Source: DASPLX01 sp035627375 (GTDB taxonomy: Bacteria; Pseudomonadota; Gammaproteobacteria; Burkholderiales; Burkholderiaceae_D). From it: DNA of 64,000 nt. How positions within the stretch are numbered: position 1 is the first letter of the stretch; the number at the start of each line of letters is the position of its first letter. Under the pieces are notes generated by a model. It ran no database searches. It saw only the letters and a program-made list of their open reading frames with translations, and was not told where the DNA came from. Shown here one piece after another: positions 38,360-47,470 of this stretch. A program made the position numbers and the translations under genes. The stretch is from the NCBI GenBank assembly GCA_035627375.1, contig DASPLX010000034.1, positions 1 through 64,000 on the forward strand, read 5' to 3'.

Positions 38360-39223
38360 CTAGAGACCGGCGGCGCTCCGGAACCAGGCCGCCGTCTCTT
38401 CATCGGCCGGGAAGAAGGATTCGATCCGCAATTCATGCACTGTCACGTCATGCGGCGTGCCGAGCGTGGCGATGGTGGTGAACAGCCGCAGGCGCACGCC
38501 ATCCTTTTCCAGTTCGATCGGCAGGAAGGGCAGGGCGCGCGCATCGAGATCGGCCGCCTGCGGCAGCGCGTCGAGTCCGGCGAGCTGGCGCAGGCTGTCG
38601 AGCAGCGCGGTCGCCTCGCTGTGCGGGCCGTCGCTCATCGCCTCGCGCTGGATCCAGTGCAGCGCGGCGCCGGCCGTTTCGCACCGGTTGCCGACATGGC
38701 GCCCGATGCCGGCCGGATCGAGCATCAGCCGCAGCGCGTTGATGCCGTCCAGGGCGGGCAGCGAGTGGTGCCCAGGCAGGCCGAGCAGCCAGGCGAGCAG
38801 GTGCCGCGCCGGGTCGTTGGCCATGACCAGGTTCCATAGGCGGTCGACCACGATCGCCGGATAAGGCGCCTGCTGCCGCAGCATGAAGTCGAGCGCCTGT
38901 TTCACCGCGTGCAGTTCCGGGTCGGACAGCCGGCGTTCCTGGTAGGCGGGCGCGAAGCCGGCGGCGAGCAGCATGACGTTGCGCTGGCGCAGCGGGATAT
39001 CGAGCACCGCGCCCAGCTTGAGAATCAATTCCCGGCTCGGCTGGGAGCGGCCGCTCTCGAGAAAGCTGATATGGCGTTGCGAGACCGCGGCGTCGGCGGA
39101 CAGGCGCAGCTGGCTGTAGCCGCGCTTCTCGCGCCAGTAGCGCAGGGCGGCGGCGAAATCGGAAAAATAGCGGTCATGCGGCCGCGCCGCGCGGGTTGCG
39201 GATGTGGTGCTGGCGGTGTTCAT
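38360..39223 (-). CDS. XRE-family regulator with MmyB-like ligand-binding domain
   Basis: A 287-residue regulator. An N-terminal helix-turn-helix (about 20-85; RGYSQLRLSADAAVSQRHISF) precedes an MmyB/MLTR-like PAS-type domain (about 110-280; PYPAIVVDRLWNLVMAN). Members often control the next gene or a divergent oxidoreductase in response to a hydrophobic ligand (family knowledge). The ATG at 39223 overlaps the acetyltransferase stop (ATGA), so it is last in an operon with the acetyltransferase and ABC exporter. Confidence 0.88.
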   Translation of the reverse strand: MNTASTTSATRAARPHDRYFSDFAAALRYWREKRGYSQLRLSADAAVSQRHISFLESGRSQPSRELILKLGAVLDIPLRQRNVMLLAAGFAPAYQERRLSDPELHAVKQALDFMLRQQAPYPAIVVDRLWNLVMANDPARHLLAWLLGLPGHHSLPALDGINALRLMLDPAGIGRHVGNRCETAGAALHWIQREAMSDGPHSEATALLDSLRQLAGLDALPQAADLDARALPFLPIELEKDGVRLRLFTTIATLGTPHDVTVHELRIESFFPADEETAAWFRSAAGL

Positions 39224-39750
39224 CGGCGTTCTCCGTCGTCGCCATTCAACTCGTATACATATTCGTGGCAGCCGAGCGTGATGCCCTTGACCACCGTCAT
39301 TTCCGGAACCAGACCGGTCTTCACGAAGCCGCTCTTTTCGAGCACGCGCGCGGACGCCGGATTGATCGGCGTGACATGGGCGTACAAGCGCTCCAGGCGC
39401 CATTCCGAGCGGGCCAGCCCCTGCAGATGCGCCACAGCGGCGCCGGCCAGGCCGCGGCCGGCGTGCCGCTCGGCGACGCGATAGCCGATCTTGGCGGTGC
39501 GCGAGGCCAGGTCCATGTCGCGCAGATTGGCGCGGCCGACGATCTTGCCGCCGTCGGCGACCATGACGCATGGGTGAAACGCCCCCTTGGCATGATCCGC
39601 CAGGCAGGCGGCGATATGCTCGGCCATGCCGGCTTCGGAGTAGAGCGCATCGGGGCGCGGCGGAATGAAGCGCTCGAACCAGTCGCGATTCTCGATCTCG
39701 AAGGCCAGCAGGGCGGCGCCGTCGGCGGGTATCAGCGTGCGCAATTTCAT
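39220..39750 (-). CDS. GNAT-family N-acetyltransferase (RimJ/RimL-like)
   Basis: A 176-residue acetyltransferase that moves acetyl from acetyl-CoA to an amine, possibly a protein N terminus, antibiotic or metabolite. It shows the RimJ-type N terminus (FEIENRDWFERFIPPRP), the acetyl-CoA loop region (YRVAERHAGRGLAGAAV) and VTPINPASARVLEKSGF. The start at 39750 overlaps the ABC exporter stop by ATGA and has AGGAG upstream. Confidence 0.9.
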   Translation of the reverse strand: MKLRTLIPADGAALLAFEIENRDWFERFIPPRPDALYSEAGMAEHIAACLADHAKGAFHPCVMVADGGKIVGRANLRDMDLASRTAKIGYRVAERHAGRGLAGAAVAHLQGLARSEWRLERLYAHVTPINPASARVLEKSGFVKTGLVPEMTVVKGITLGCHEYVYELNGDDGERR

Positions 39751-41531
39751 GCCGCTTGCTCCTGCCGCTCGCCGGTCTGCAGGCGCCACAATCCCGCATA
39801 GATGCCGTTCCTGGCGAGCAATTCCTCGTGCGTGCCGGACTCGGCGATGCGGCCGCCGTCGAGCACGTGGATGCAATCGGCATGGCGGATCGTCGACAAG
39901 CGGTGCGCGATGATGAGGCTGGTGCGGCCGACCACCAGGCGGTCGAGCGAGCGCTGGATCGCTGCCTCGGTTTCGTTGTCGACGGCCGAGGTCGCTTCGT
40001 CGAGGATCAGGATCGGCGGGTCTTTCAGGATGGCGCGCGCCAGCGCCAGCCGTTGACGCTGGCCGCCCGACAGCTTCATGCCGCGTTCGCCGACCTGGGT
40101 GCGGTAACCGTGCGGCAGGGCGGCGATGAATTCGTGCGCTTCCGCCGCCCGCGCCGCCGCCTCGATCCGCTCGAGCGGAACGTCTTGTACGCCGTAGGCG
40201 ATGTTTTCCGCGACCGTGGCGTCGGCCAGGAAGGTATCTTGCGCGACATAGCCGATGGCGCGCCGCAAGTCCTGCAGGTTGAGCGCGCCGATCGGCTGGC
40301 CATCCAGGCGGATCGCGCCTTCCTGCGGTTCGTAGAAGCGCAGCAGCAGCTTGGTCAGCGTGCTCTTGCCGCCGCCGGTGCCGCCGACGAACGCGATGGT
40401 CTGGCCGGCGGCGATCCGCAAGTCGATGCCGTCGAGCGCCGGGCGGGCCCCGCCCTCGTACGCGAAGCGGACGTTCTCGAAAACGAGCTCGCCGCGCACG
40501 CCGTCCGGCCCGCGCAGCGGCAGATGCTTGCCTTCGTAGGGAATCGCCACCGGCGATTCGAGCAGGTCCATCACGCGCTGGATCGACGCCATCGAGCGCT
40601 GGTACAGATCGGTCATCTCGGCCAGCCGCGTCAAGGGCCACAGCAGGCGTTGGGTCAGGTAGACCAGCACGGAATAGCTGCCGACGCCGAGCTCGCCGTT
40701 CAACGCCAGGAAACCGCCGTACAGCAGCGTGACGGTGAAGCCGGCCAGGATCGCCATTCGGATCACGGGCGTGATCGCCGCCGACCAGCGGATCGCTTCG
40801 CCGTTGCGGGCGCGATAGGCATCGGAGCCCTGGCGGATGTGCTCGGCTTCGAAATCCTCGGCGGTGTAGGCCTTGATCGTGGCGATGCCGGTCAGGTTGT
40901 TGTTCAGCCGCGCCGACAGGGAGCCTGCGGCTTCGCGCACCGCGGTATAGCGCGGCGCCAGACGGGCCTGGAACCAGAATGCGCCGTACAGGATGAACGG
41001 CACCGGCACCAGCGCCAGGAAGGCGAGCTTGCTGGTCAGCATGAAGAACACGGCGCCGACCATGACCGAGCCGCAGAACACCTGGATCAGGTCGTTCGCG
41101 CCGCCGTTCAGGAAACGTTCCATCTGGTTGATGTCGTCGTTCAGGATCGCCATCAGGTTGCCGGTGCGGTTGCGCTCGAAATAAGGCAGGTCGAGCTTCT
41201 GCACATGGCGGTAGGCTTCCATGCGCATGTCGTGCTGCAGGTTCTGCGCCAAGCGGCGCCAGCGCACCTCGTAGAGATATTCGAACAGCGATTCGAACAC
41301 CCAGATCGCGACCGTCAGCAGCGCGAGCGCGACCAGTTGATCCTTCGGGTCGGCGATGCCGGCCTTGGCGAGAAAGGATTCCTTGCGATTGACGACGACG
41401 TCGACCGCGACGCCGATCAGGATCTCGGGCAAGACATCGAACAGCTTGTTGAGGACCGAATAGATCGAAGCGATCGCGACGTCGGCGCGATACTGCTTGG
41501 CGTAGGAGAACAGGCGGCGTAGTGGTTGCAT
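39747..41531 (-). CDS. ABC exporter, fused permease and ATPase (MsbA/MDR type)
   Basis: A 594-residue half-transporter expected to work as a dimer. Six transmembrane helices fill the first 320 residues. The ATPase has Walker A GGTGGGKST, signature LSGGQRQR, Walker B ILILDEA and the H-loop IIAHRLST. Substrates of this group range from lipids to drugs. It is the first gene of the operon; the next two genes overlap by ATGA. Confidence 0.92.
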   Translation of the reverse strand: MQPLRRLFSYAKQYRADVAIASIYSVLNKLFDVLPEILIGVAVDVVVNRKESFLAKAGIADPKDQLVALALLTVAIWVFESLFEYLYEVRWRRLAQNLQHDMRMEAYRHVQKLDLPYFERNRTGNLMAILNDDINQMERFLNGGANDLIQVFCGSVMVGAVFFMLTSKLAFLALVPVPFILYGAFWFQARLAPRYTAVREAAGSLSARLNNNLTGIATIKAYTAEDFEAEHIRQGSDAYRARNGEAIRWSAAITPVIRMAILAGFTVTLLYGGFLALNGELGVGSYSVLVYLTQRLLWPLTRLAEMTDLYQRSMASIQRVMDLLESPVAIPYEGKHLPLRGPDGVRGELVFENVRFAYEGGARPALDGIDLRIAAGQTIAFVGGTGGGKSTLTKLLLRFYEPQEGAIRLDGQPIGALNLQDLRRAIGYVAQDTFLADATVAENIAYGVQDVPLERIEAAARAAEAHEFIAALPHGYRTQVGERGMKLSGGQRQRLALARAILKDPPILILDEATSAVDNETEAAIQRSLDRLVVGRTSLIIAHRLSTIRHADCIHVLDGGRIAESGTHEELLARNGIYAGLWRLQTGERQEQAA

Positions 41532-41731
41532 GGATGGCGAGGGCGGAAATGGCGTTTGGCGTGAAACGACGCGCGGCGTGAAGCGCTATGTTAGCCGCTT
41601 GCCGCCGTGTCTGCATGGCAACGCCGCCGAGCTGGGACGTTGAATTTTGTCGAAGGTCAAGATTCCCGCATGGCAGCGGCATACACTGGTTTCCTGCCTG
41701 CACGAGGCAGATCCTGGAACTGGAGCGAGAC

Positions 41732-41923
41732 ATGAATCAGCCGGATGAGAAGCGCCCGCAAGACCCGTTTGAAGCGGCAAGTTATGATTTGAACAAGTTC
41801 AGGGAGCGGCGCGTAGCCGATCGCCGTTTCCAACAGCGCGATACGCCGGATCGGCGCAAGACGAACGCCGCAGCGCCGCAAGAACCGATCCCGACGCCAT
41901 GGGATGTCCCGCTGAAACACTAA
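41732..41923 (+). CDS. small charged hypothetical protein
   Basis: A 63-residue hydrophilic protein rich in Arg, Asp, Gln and Pro, probably disordered; not recognised. The ATG at 41732 has GGAG upstream at a suitable distance. The longer frame upstream lacks coding character. A hairpin with arms GAGCCCAT/ATGGGCTC (41924-41959), without a strong T-run, follows the stop and may be a weak terminator. Confidence 0.5.
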   Translation: MNQPDEKRPQDPFEAASYDLNKFRERRVADRRFQQRDTPDRRKTNAAAPQEPIPTPWDVPLKH

Positions 41924-42000
41924 GAGCCCATCGCCGCAGGCGGACGCTGCCATGGGCTCCAATAGTTTCAATGTCTGCGACTGGTGCCGGGTTCTTGCCG

Positions 42001-42038
42001 GCAATGCTATGCTGACGGTTCCGCCAGCATAGCATTGC
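42001..42038. repeat. 14-bp perfect inverted repeat before the hydrolase gene
   Basis: GCAATGCTATGCTG (42001-42014) and its exact complement (42025-42038) are separated by 10 bases. It ends eight bases before the hydrolase ATG, so as RNA it would form a strong hairpin across the ribosome-site area, and as DNA it looks like an operator. There is no T-run. Confidence 0.75.
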
Positions 42039-42046
42039 AAGCCCCC

Positions 42047-42829
42047 ATGCCCTTCGCAGAATTGCAGTGGAAACAGCGTCCCGTCCGGCTCGAATATCAA
42101 TGGGTCGGCGCGGCGCGGTCGGAATATCCGGTCGTGGTCTTTCTGCACGAAGGACTCGGCAGCGTCGCGATGTGGAAGGATTTTCCGGAGCGCTTCTGCG
42201 CCGAATACGGATTCCGCGGACTGGTGTTCTCGCGCTACGGTTACGGCGAATCGACGCCGCGGCCGCGCGCTGAAACGGTGCCGCTCGATTATCTGCGCGA
42301 ACAAGCCCATGAGGCTTTGCCGGCCTTGCTGGCGCAGTTGCGGATCGATCGGCCGTGGCTGTTCGGTCATAGCGACGGCGCCTCGATCGCCTTGCTCTAC
42401 GCCAGCCGCTTTCCGCGGGATACCGGCGGCATCGTCGCGATGGCGCCGCATATCTTCGTCGAGGAAATCACGCTGGACGGCATCCGGCGGGCGCGCGCCG
42501 CCTGGCTCGCCACCGATCTGAGGCAGCGGCTGGCCCGTTATCACCTCGATGCGGAATCGGTCTTCCGCGGCTGGAACGATACCTGGCTCGATCCGGCGTT
42601 TCGCGGCTGGAACATCGAAGCCGAATTGCCGGCCATCCGTTGTCCGGCGCTCCTGGTCCAGGGCGAGGACGACGAATACGGCACGCTCGAGCAACTGTAC
42701 GGCATCCGGCGCAAGGTGCCGCATGCGGAAGTGCTGGCGCTCGAGGATTGCGGCCATGCGCCGCATCGCGATCAGCCCGACCTGTTGGGCAAGTGCGCGG
42801 CGCGTTTCATCAAGGAACGTTCGCCCTGA
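42047..42829 (+). CDS. alpha/beta hydrolase
   Basis: A 260-residue serine hydrolase. It has the oxyanion-hole strand VVVFLHEGLGSV, the nucleophile elbow G-H-S-D-G, the acid Asp region LLVQGEDDEYG and the catalytic His in EDCGHAPHRD. No signal peptide is seen, so it is cytoplasmic. The reaction is unknown; related proteins hydrolyse esters, lactones or C-C bonds. The ATG at 42047 lacks a clear ribosome site because the inverted repeat occupies that position. Confidence 0.85.
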   Translation: MPFAELQWKQRPVRLEYQWVGAARSEYPVVVFLHEGLGSVAMWKDFPERFCAEYGFRGLVFSRYGYGESTPRPRAETVPLDYLREQAHEALPALLAQLRIDRPWLFGHSDGASIALLYASRFPRDTGGIVAMAPHIFVEEITLDGIRRARAAWLATDLRQRLARYHLDAESVFRGWNDTWLDPAFRGWNIEAELPAIRCPALLVQGEDDEYGTLEQLYGIRRKVPHAEVLALEDCGHAPHRDQPDLLGKCAARFIKERSP

Positions 42830-42848
42830 TTCAATCCTTGCGCCCCAT

Positions 42849-43463
42849 TCAGTTCATTTGGTCCGTTCGGTCCGCCTCGTAGCGCCGCAATTCCTCGAGC
42901 GTATTGATGTTGCGGAACGCGTCCTCGTCGGCGAATCTCACCTCGACGACTTTCAAGCTGCGATACCAGGCATCGACCTTGCGACCGCCGTCCTGCAGGA
43001 AGGCGGTCAGGTGCGGCAGCAGGCCGGTTTTCAAGAGGCAGAACACCGGATGCGGCTGCCGGCTTTCGCCGTCGCCGGTGACCGCCACGGCGAGGTCGGC
43101 ATCAGCTTGCCGCAGCGCGCTCGCCAGCCGCGCGACCAGGTCGGCGGGCAGGAAAGGCGAGTCGCACGGGGCCGTGGCCAGATAAGGCGTCGCGCAATGG
43201 CGCAAGGCCGTCTGCAGTCCGGCCAGCGGTCCGGCGAAATCCGGCGTCTCGTCCGGCCAGACCGGCAGGCCGAACGCCGCGTAGCGGTCGAGATTCTGGT
43301 TGGCGTTGATCATCAGGCCGCCGACTTGCGGCGCCAGGCGCGCCACTACATGCGCCGCCATCGGCGCGCCGCGGAACGGCTGCAAGCCCTTGTCGACGCC
43401 ACCCATGCGGGAGCCGCGTCCGCCGGCCAGCACGACGCCGGTGATTTGATCTGTGGATATCAT
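42849..43463 (-). CDS. mobA: molybdenum cofactor guanylyltransferase
   Basis: A 204-residue nucleotidyltransferase that adds GMP to molybdopterin, giving the bis-MGD cofactor of formate dehydrogenases and nitrate reductases. The N terminus has LAGGRGSRMGGVDKGL; later come INANQN and the metal site ATAPCDSPFLP. It lies beside fdhD and a tungstate-type transporter, a coherent cofactor cluster. Confidence 0.93.
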   Translation of the reverse strand: MISTDQITGVVLAGGRGSRMGGVDKGLQPFRGAPMAAHVVARLAPQVGGLMINANQNLDRYAAFGLPVWPDETPDFAGPLAGLQTALRHCATPYLATAPCDSPFLPADLVARLASALRQADADLAVAVTGDGESRQPHPVFCLLKTGLLPHLTAFLQDGGRKVDAWYRSLKVVEVRFADEDAFRNINTLEELRRYEADRTDQMN

Positions 43464-43511
43464 CGTTGCGGAAAGCCAGGACGAGAAGAGGCCGTCACGA
43501 TAGCATGCCGC

Positions 43512-44183
43512 TCAAGCCGGCGGACAAGCCGCCTGCACCAGTTCCAGCACGTATTCCCCGGCATCCATGCCCGGCAGGCTGAAAGCCAGCCATTCGTGCC
43601 AGACCGATTCGTCCGGCAGGTCGGCATGCACCGGAAATCCGCAGAAGCGGCAATGCGGCGGCGCCGTGGATTCCGCCTTGACGCAATACAAGGTGACGCT
43701 GTCGCCTCGATAAGGCATGCTGCCGTTCTCGGCCAGCACGAAGGCGCGGATGTCGCGCCGCGGCAGGCGGGCGCGCCAATAGGGCAGGAACATGAAGGTA
43801 TGGATGGCGGCCACGCCGTCGCGGTCGATGACGGCTTTCATGCCGTGGCCGAGCAGCGCCAGGCCAAGCAGCGCGAACCCGAGCGCGGCCAGGTTCATGA
43901 CCAGGGGCGCGCTGGTCGGATCGGGGAGCAGGCGATCGACGGCGAAGGCGATCCACGGCGTTTCGATGTTGCCGCTCATGCTGGATTTCTTGCGCGACCC
44001 GAGCGCTTGCAGTGTCCAGAATAGCAACGGCAAGGCCAGGCATAGCAGCCCGATCCAGCCGTGGCGGCCGATCGGCGTGGTCAGTATCAAGCGTTCGCCC
44101 CGGCGGCGGATGGTCAGCACGCGCGGCGTGAGCGCGTCCGGTTTCCTCGACGGTTCCTGGCGGTCCATGTTGGCGGCGGGCAT
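43512..44183 (-). CDS. hypothetical membrane protein
   Basis: About 223 residues with two clear transmembrane segments (around GWIGLLCLALPLLFWTLQAL and LAALGFALLGLALLGHGM) and hydrophilic ends; one short sequence, CRFCG, could bind metal. Not recognised. The start is uncertain: ATG 44183 or 44168, and neither has a good ribosome site. It lies 48 bases after mobA on the same strand and is divergent from fdhD. Confidence 0.6.
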   Translation of the reverse strand: MPAANMDRQEPSRKPDALTPRVLTIRRRGERLILTTPIGRHGWIGLLCLALPLLFWTLQALGSRKKSSMSGNIETPWIAFAVDRLLPDPTSAPLVMNLAALGFALLGLALLGHGMKAVIDRDGVAAIHTFMFLPYWRARLPRRDIRAFVLAENGSMPYRGDSVTLYCVKAESTAPPHCRFCGFPVHADLPDESVWHEWLAFSLPGMDAGEYVLELVQAACPPA

Positions 44184-44326
44184 GATGCGGATGGCGACAG
44201 CATAACAAGCGCCGGGCCGGAGAGCGAGGTCCGCGCGCCGCACCGGTACAATTGCCAATCGGGCCCGGCCGCAGTATCGTGCCGGTAGCGTGCCGGTCCG
44301 GCCGCCATCCTTCTAGAATCGTTTTC

Positions 44327-45166
44327 ATGACGCGTCCGCAACTATCCCATGCCGTTACCTGCCTGACCCAGGAGATCGAGGTCCTCGACGAGCGCGGCCG
44401 CGCATCGCTGATCTCGATACCGGCCGAGCGCCCGTTGACGGTCTACCTCGACAAGCGCGAGCTGGTGACGCTGATGACGCTCGGCGGCGCGCCCGAGGCG
44501 CTGGTGCTCGGCTACCTGCGCAACCAGCGCTTCGTGCGCGCGCTCGACGAGATCGCCGCCATCCAGGTCGATTGGGAAGTCGAGGCGGCGGCGGTCACGA
44601 CGCGCCACGGCGTGGACCGCATCGAGGAACTCACCGCGAAACGCGTGGTGACCACCGGTTGCGGCCAGGGCACCGTGTTCGGCGGCTTGATGGATGAAGT
44701 CGAGGCCATCGCATTGCCGCGCGACGGACGGCTCGCGCAATCGACCCTGTACAAGATCGTCGACACGATCCGCCTGCAGCAATCGATCTACAAGCAGGCC
44801 GGCTCGGTCCACGGCTGCGCGCTGTTCTCGCCGGCCGGCGACTTGCTGTACTTCGTCGAGGACGTTGGCCGCCACAACGCGGTGGACACGATCGCCGGCA
44901 AGATGTGGCTCGACGGCGTGACGGGCGGGGACAAGGTGTTCTACACGACCGGGCGCCTGACCTCCGAAATGGTCATCAAGGGAGCGCAAATGGGCATTCC
45001 CTTCCTGTTGTCGCGTTCGGGGACGACGCAGATGGGCCTGGCCGTCGCGCAACAGCTCGGCGTGACCATGCTGGCGCGTTGCACCGGCAAGCATTTCCTG
45101 CTGGTGTCGGGCCGGGAAAGACTGCAGTTCGAACCGCAGCTGCTCGAAGCGCTGCGCATCGCCTGA
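44327..45166 (+). CDS. fdhD: FdhD sulfur carrier for formate dehydrogenase (single-Cys variant)
   Basis: A 279-residue protein needed to sulfurate the Mo/W-bis-MGD cofactor of formate dehydrogenase. Family features are LGYLRNQRFV, the QAGSVHGCALFS stretch, EDVGRHNAVDTIAG and FYTTGRLTSEMVIK. The usual active-site C-x-x-C appears here as T-T-G-C-G-Q-G, with Cys112 but no second Cys. The ATG at 44327 gives the normal length. It is followed at 18 bases by the tup genes. Confidence 0.9.
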   Translation: MTRPQLSHAVTCLTQEIEVLDERGRASLISIPAERPLTVYLDKRELVTLMTLGGAPEALVLGYLRNQRFVRALDEIAAIQVDWEVEAAAVTTRHGVDRIEELTAKRVVTTGCGQGTVFGGLMDEVEAIALPRDGRLAQSTLYKIVDTIRLQQSIYKQAGSVHGCALFSPAGDLLYFVEDVGRHNAVDTIAGKMWLDGVTGGDKVFYTTGRLTSEMVIKGAQMGIPFLLSRSGTTQMGLAVAQQLGVTMLARCTGKHFLLVSGRERLQFEPQLLEALRIA

Positions 45167-45184
45167 GTCGCTCCCGGTGAAATC

Positions 45185-45919
45185 ATGTACTTGATCGACG
45201 CCATCGGAGCAGCCTTCGGCTTGCTGGCCGCCGGCGATCCGGCGCTGTGGCAGATCGTCTGGGTTTCGCTGAAGACCGCCGTCGCGGGACTGGCGATCGC
45301 GGCGCCGCTGGCGATCGGCGCCGGTTATCTGCTGGCGACCAAGACCTTTCCTTGCCATCGCATCGCCATCTGGCTGGCGCAGGCGGCCGTGTCGCTGCCG
45401 ACCGTGCTGATCGGGCTCCTGCTTTACCTGCTGCTGTCGCGCCAGGGGCCGCTCGGCGGACTGCAATGGCTGTTCTCGCAGCCCGGCATCGTCGCCGGGC
45501 AGGCCTTGATCGCCTTGCCGGTCCTGACCGCGTTCACGCTGGCGGCGGTGCAGGCGGCCGATCCGCGTCTGGCGGAGACCGCGTTCACGCTCGGCGCCTC
45601 GCGGCTGCGCGTGATGCTGACCGTGCTGCATGAAGTCCGCTTCGGCGTGATGGCTGCGCTGATCAACGGTTTCGGCCGCGTGATCTCCGAAGTCGGTTGC
45701 GCGCTGATGGTCGGCGGCAATATCGCCGGCGAGACGCGCACGATCACCACCGCGATCGCGCTCGAGACCAGCAAGGGCGAATTCGCGCAAGGCATCGCGC
45801 TCGGCATCGTGCTGATCGCATTCGCCCTGCTGATCAATGCCGCCCTGATGCTGCTGCAGGGCGATGTGCGGGCCGGACGCGCGGCGCGCGCCGCGCTGGA
45901 ACGGGAGGCCGCGCGATGA
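45185..45919 (+). CDS. tupB: tungstate-type ABC transporter permease
   Basis: A 244-residue inner-membrane permease with about six helices, homologous to TupB/WtpB/ModB permeases (VSLKTAVAGLAIAAPLAIGAG; VSLPTVLIGLLLYLLLS; the EAA-like loop ETAFTLGASRLRVMLTVLHEV). The MVGGNIAGETRTITTAIAL stretch is typical of tungstate permeases. It is first of three transporter genes; its stop overlaps the ATPase start (ATGA). Confidence 0.9.
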   Translation: MYLIDAIGAAFGLLAAGDPALWQIVWVSLKTAVAGLAIAAPLAIGAGYLLATKTFPCHRIAIWLAQAAVSLPTVLIGLLLYLLLSRQGPLGGLQWLFSQPGIVAGQALIALPVLTAFTLAAVQAADPRLAETAFTLGASRLRVMLTVLHEVRFGVMAALINGFGRVISEVGCALMVGGNIAGETRTITTAIALETSKGEFAQGIALGIVLIAFALLINAALMLLQGDVRAGRAARAALEREAAR

Positions 45920-46605
45920 GCCTGCTCTCGCTGCGCGGATTGCGCAAGTGCTTCGGGCCGCGCCTGCTGTTCGATATCGAGGCGCTGGAGATCGACGAAG
46001 CCGCGGCGTATGTCCTGACCGGCGCCAACGGCAGCGGCAAGAGCACGCTGCTGCGCATCCTGGCCGGCCTGGAAACGGCGCAGGCGGATCATGTCCGGTT
46101 CCTGGGCGCGCCGGCGGCGCTGCATCCCTATCCGGAGGCGATGCGCCGCGACATCGTCTACGTGCATCAGCACCCGGTGATGTTCTCGACCAGCGTGGAA
46201 CGCAATATCGCCTACGGCTTGCGATCGCGGCGCATGGCGCCGGCCGAGATCCGGGAGCGCGTCGACGCGGCGCTGGCGTGGGCCGGCATCGCGCATTTGC
46301 GCGATCGCGATCCGGTCCTGCTCTCCGGCGGCGAAAAGCAGCGCATCGCCCTGGCGCGCGCCAAGGTCTTGCGGCCGAAGCTGCTGCTGCTCGACGAGCC
46401 GACCGCCAACCTGGACGGGCCGGCGCGCGAGCAGGTGATCGCCATGATCCCGGCTTTGCTGCGGGAGGGCGCCAGCGTCGTGATGGCTTGCCATGACCGC
46501 GACTTGATCGCCTTGCCCGGCGTGCGCCGGATCAAGCTCAAGAACGGCCGGCTCGTCCATCGCCATCGCGATGGCGAAACATGGCCGCTTCGCTCCTTGG
46601 GATAA
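45916..46605 (+). CDS. tupC: tungstate-type ABC transporter ATPase
   Basis: A 229-residue ABC ATPase with Walker A GANGSGKST, Q-loop region VYVHQHPVMFS, signature LSGGEKQR, Walker B LLLLDEP and H-loop ACHDRD. It starts inside the permease stop codon and ends 10 bases before the binding-protein gene. Confidence 0.92.
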   Translation: MSLLSLRGLRKCFGPRLLFDIEALEIDEAAAYVLTGANGSGKSTLLRILAGLETAQADHVRFLGAPAALHPYPEAMRRDIVYVHQHPVMFSTSVERNIAYGLRSRRMAPAEIRERVDAALAWAGIAHLRDRDPVLLSGGEKQRIALARAKVLRPKLLLLDEPTANLDGPAREQVIAMIPALLREGASVVMACHDRDLIALPGVRRIKLKNGRLVHRHRDGETWPLRSLG

Positions 46606-46615
46606 GGAACAGCAT

Positions 46616-47437
46616 ATGCACGCTTTATCGATGCGCCGCCTTCTTCCGCTGCTGCTTGCCGCTTTCTGCATCATGCCGGCGCGGGCGCAGCAAGTCATCC
46701 GGCTATCGACCACCACCAGCACCGACAATTCGGGCCTGCTGAACCACCTGCTGCCGGCCTTCGAGGCGCGGACCGGTTCCAAGGTGCACGTCATCGCGGT
46801 CGGCACCGGCAAGGCGCTCGAAATGGCGAAGAACGGCGACGTCGACGCGACCCTGGTGCATGCCCGCCCGGCCGAGGACAAGTTCATGGCCGACGGCCAC
46901 GGCGCCGGGCGGCGCGACGTGATGTACAACGATTTCATCCTGGTCGGACCGGATTCGGATCCGCTCGGCCTGCGCGGCGGGAAGGATATCCTGGCCGCCT
47001 TGAAAAGAATCGCCGAGCGCCGCGCGAAGTTCATTGCGCGCGGCGACAATTCGGGCACCGACCTGATGGAAAAATCCTGGTGGAAGGAACTCGGCCTCCA
47101 ACCCGGCGGCGGCAACGGCAACTACCTGTCGGCCGGACTCGGCATGGGCGCCGTGCTGAACATGGCGGCCGAGTTGCGGGCCTATACGCTGACGGATCGC
47201 GCCACGTATGTCGCGTATCGCGCCAAGACCGGCCTTGCCGTCATGGTGGAGGGCGATCCGCGCATGTTCAATCCTTACGGCATCATCGCCGTCAATGCGG
47301 CGCGCCATCCCTCCGTCAATCATCGCGGCGCGATGCAATTGATCGAATGGATCACCTCGCCGGAAGGACAACGAAGGATCGCCGGCTTTCGGGTGGAAGG
47401 ACAGCCCTTGTTTTTTCCGCTGGCCGGTGCCAAGTGA
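46616..47437 (+). CDS. tupA: tungstate-binding periplasmic protein
   Basis: A 273-residue periplasmic binding protein. The signal peptide (ends A-R-A-Q) is followed by the TupA signature RLSTTTSTDNSGLL, in which the Thr/Ser residues bind the oxyanion. Other conserved parts are VHARPAEDKFMADG, RGDNSGTDLMEK and GMGAVLNMA. TupA binds tungstate far better than molybdate in studied cases (family knowledge). The ATG at 46616 follows AAGGAAC. With fdhD and mobA this suggests a tungsten- or molybdenum-dependent formate dehydrogenase elsewhere. Confidence 0.93.
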   Translation: MHALSMRRLLPLLLAAFCIMPARAQQVIRLSTTTSTDNSGLLNHLLPAFEARTGSKVHVIAVGTGKALEMAKNGDVDATLVHARPAEDKFMADGHGAGRRDVMYNDFILVGPDSDPLGLRGGKDILAALKRIAERRAKFIARGDNSGTDLMEKSWWKELGLQPGGGNGNYLSAGLGMGAVLNMAAELRAYTLTDRATYVAYRAKTGLAVMVEGDPRMFNPYGIIAVNAARHPSVNHRGAMQLIEWITSPEGQRRIAGFRVEGQPLFFPLAGAK

Positions 47438-47470
47438 GAGCGCGCGTGGAAAAAGCAAGAGAAAAGGCAA

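Noticed and set aside
39756..41522. 588-codon plus-strand frame opposite the ABC exporter
   Set aside because: Antisense shadow; the exporter frame has all ABC motifs.
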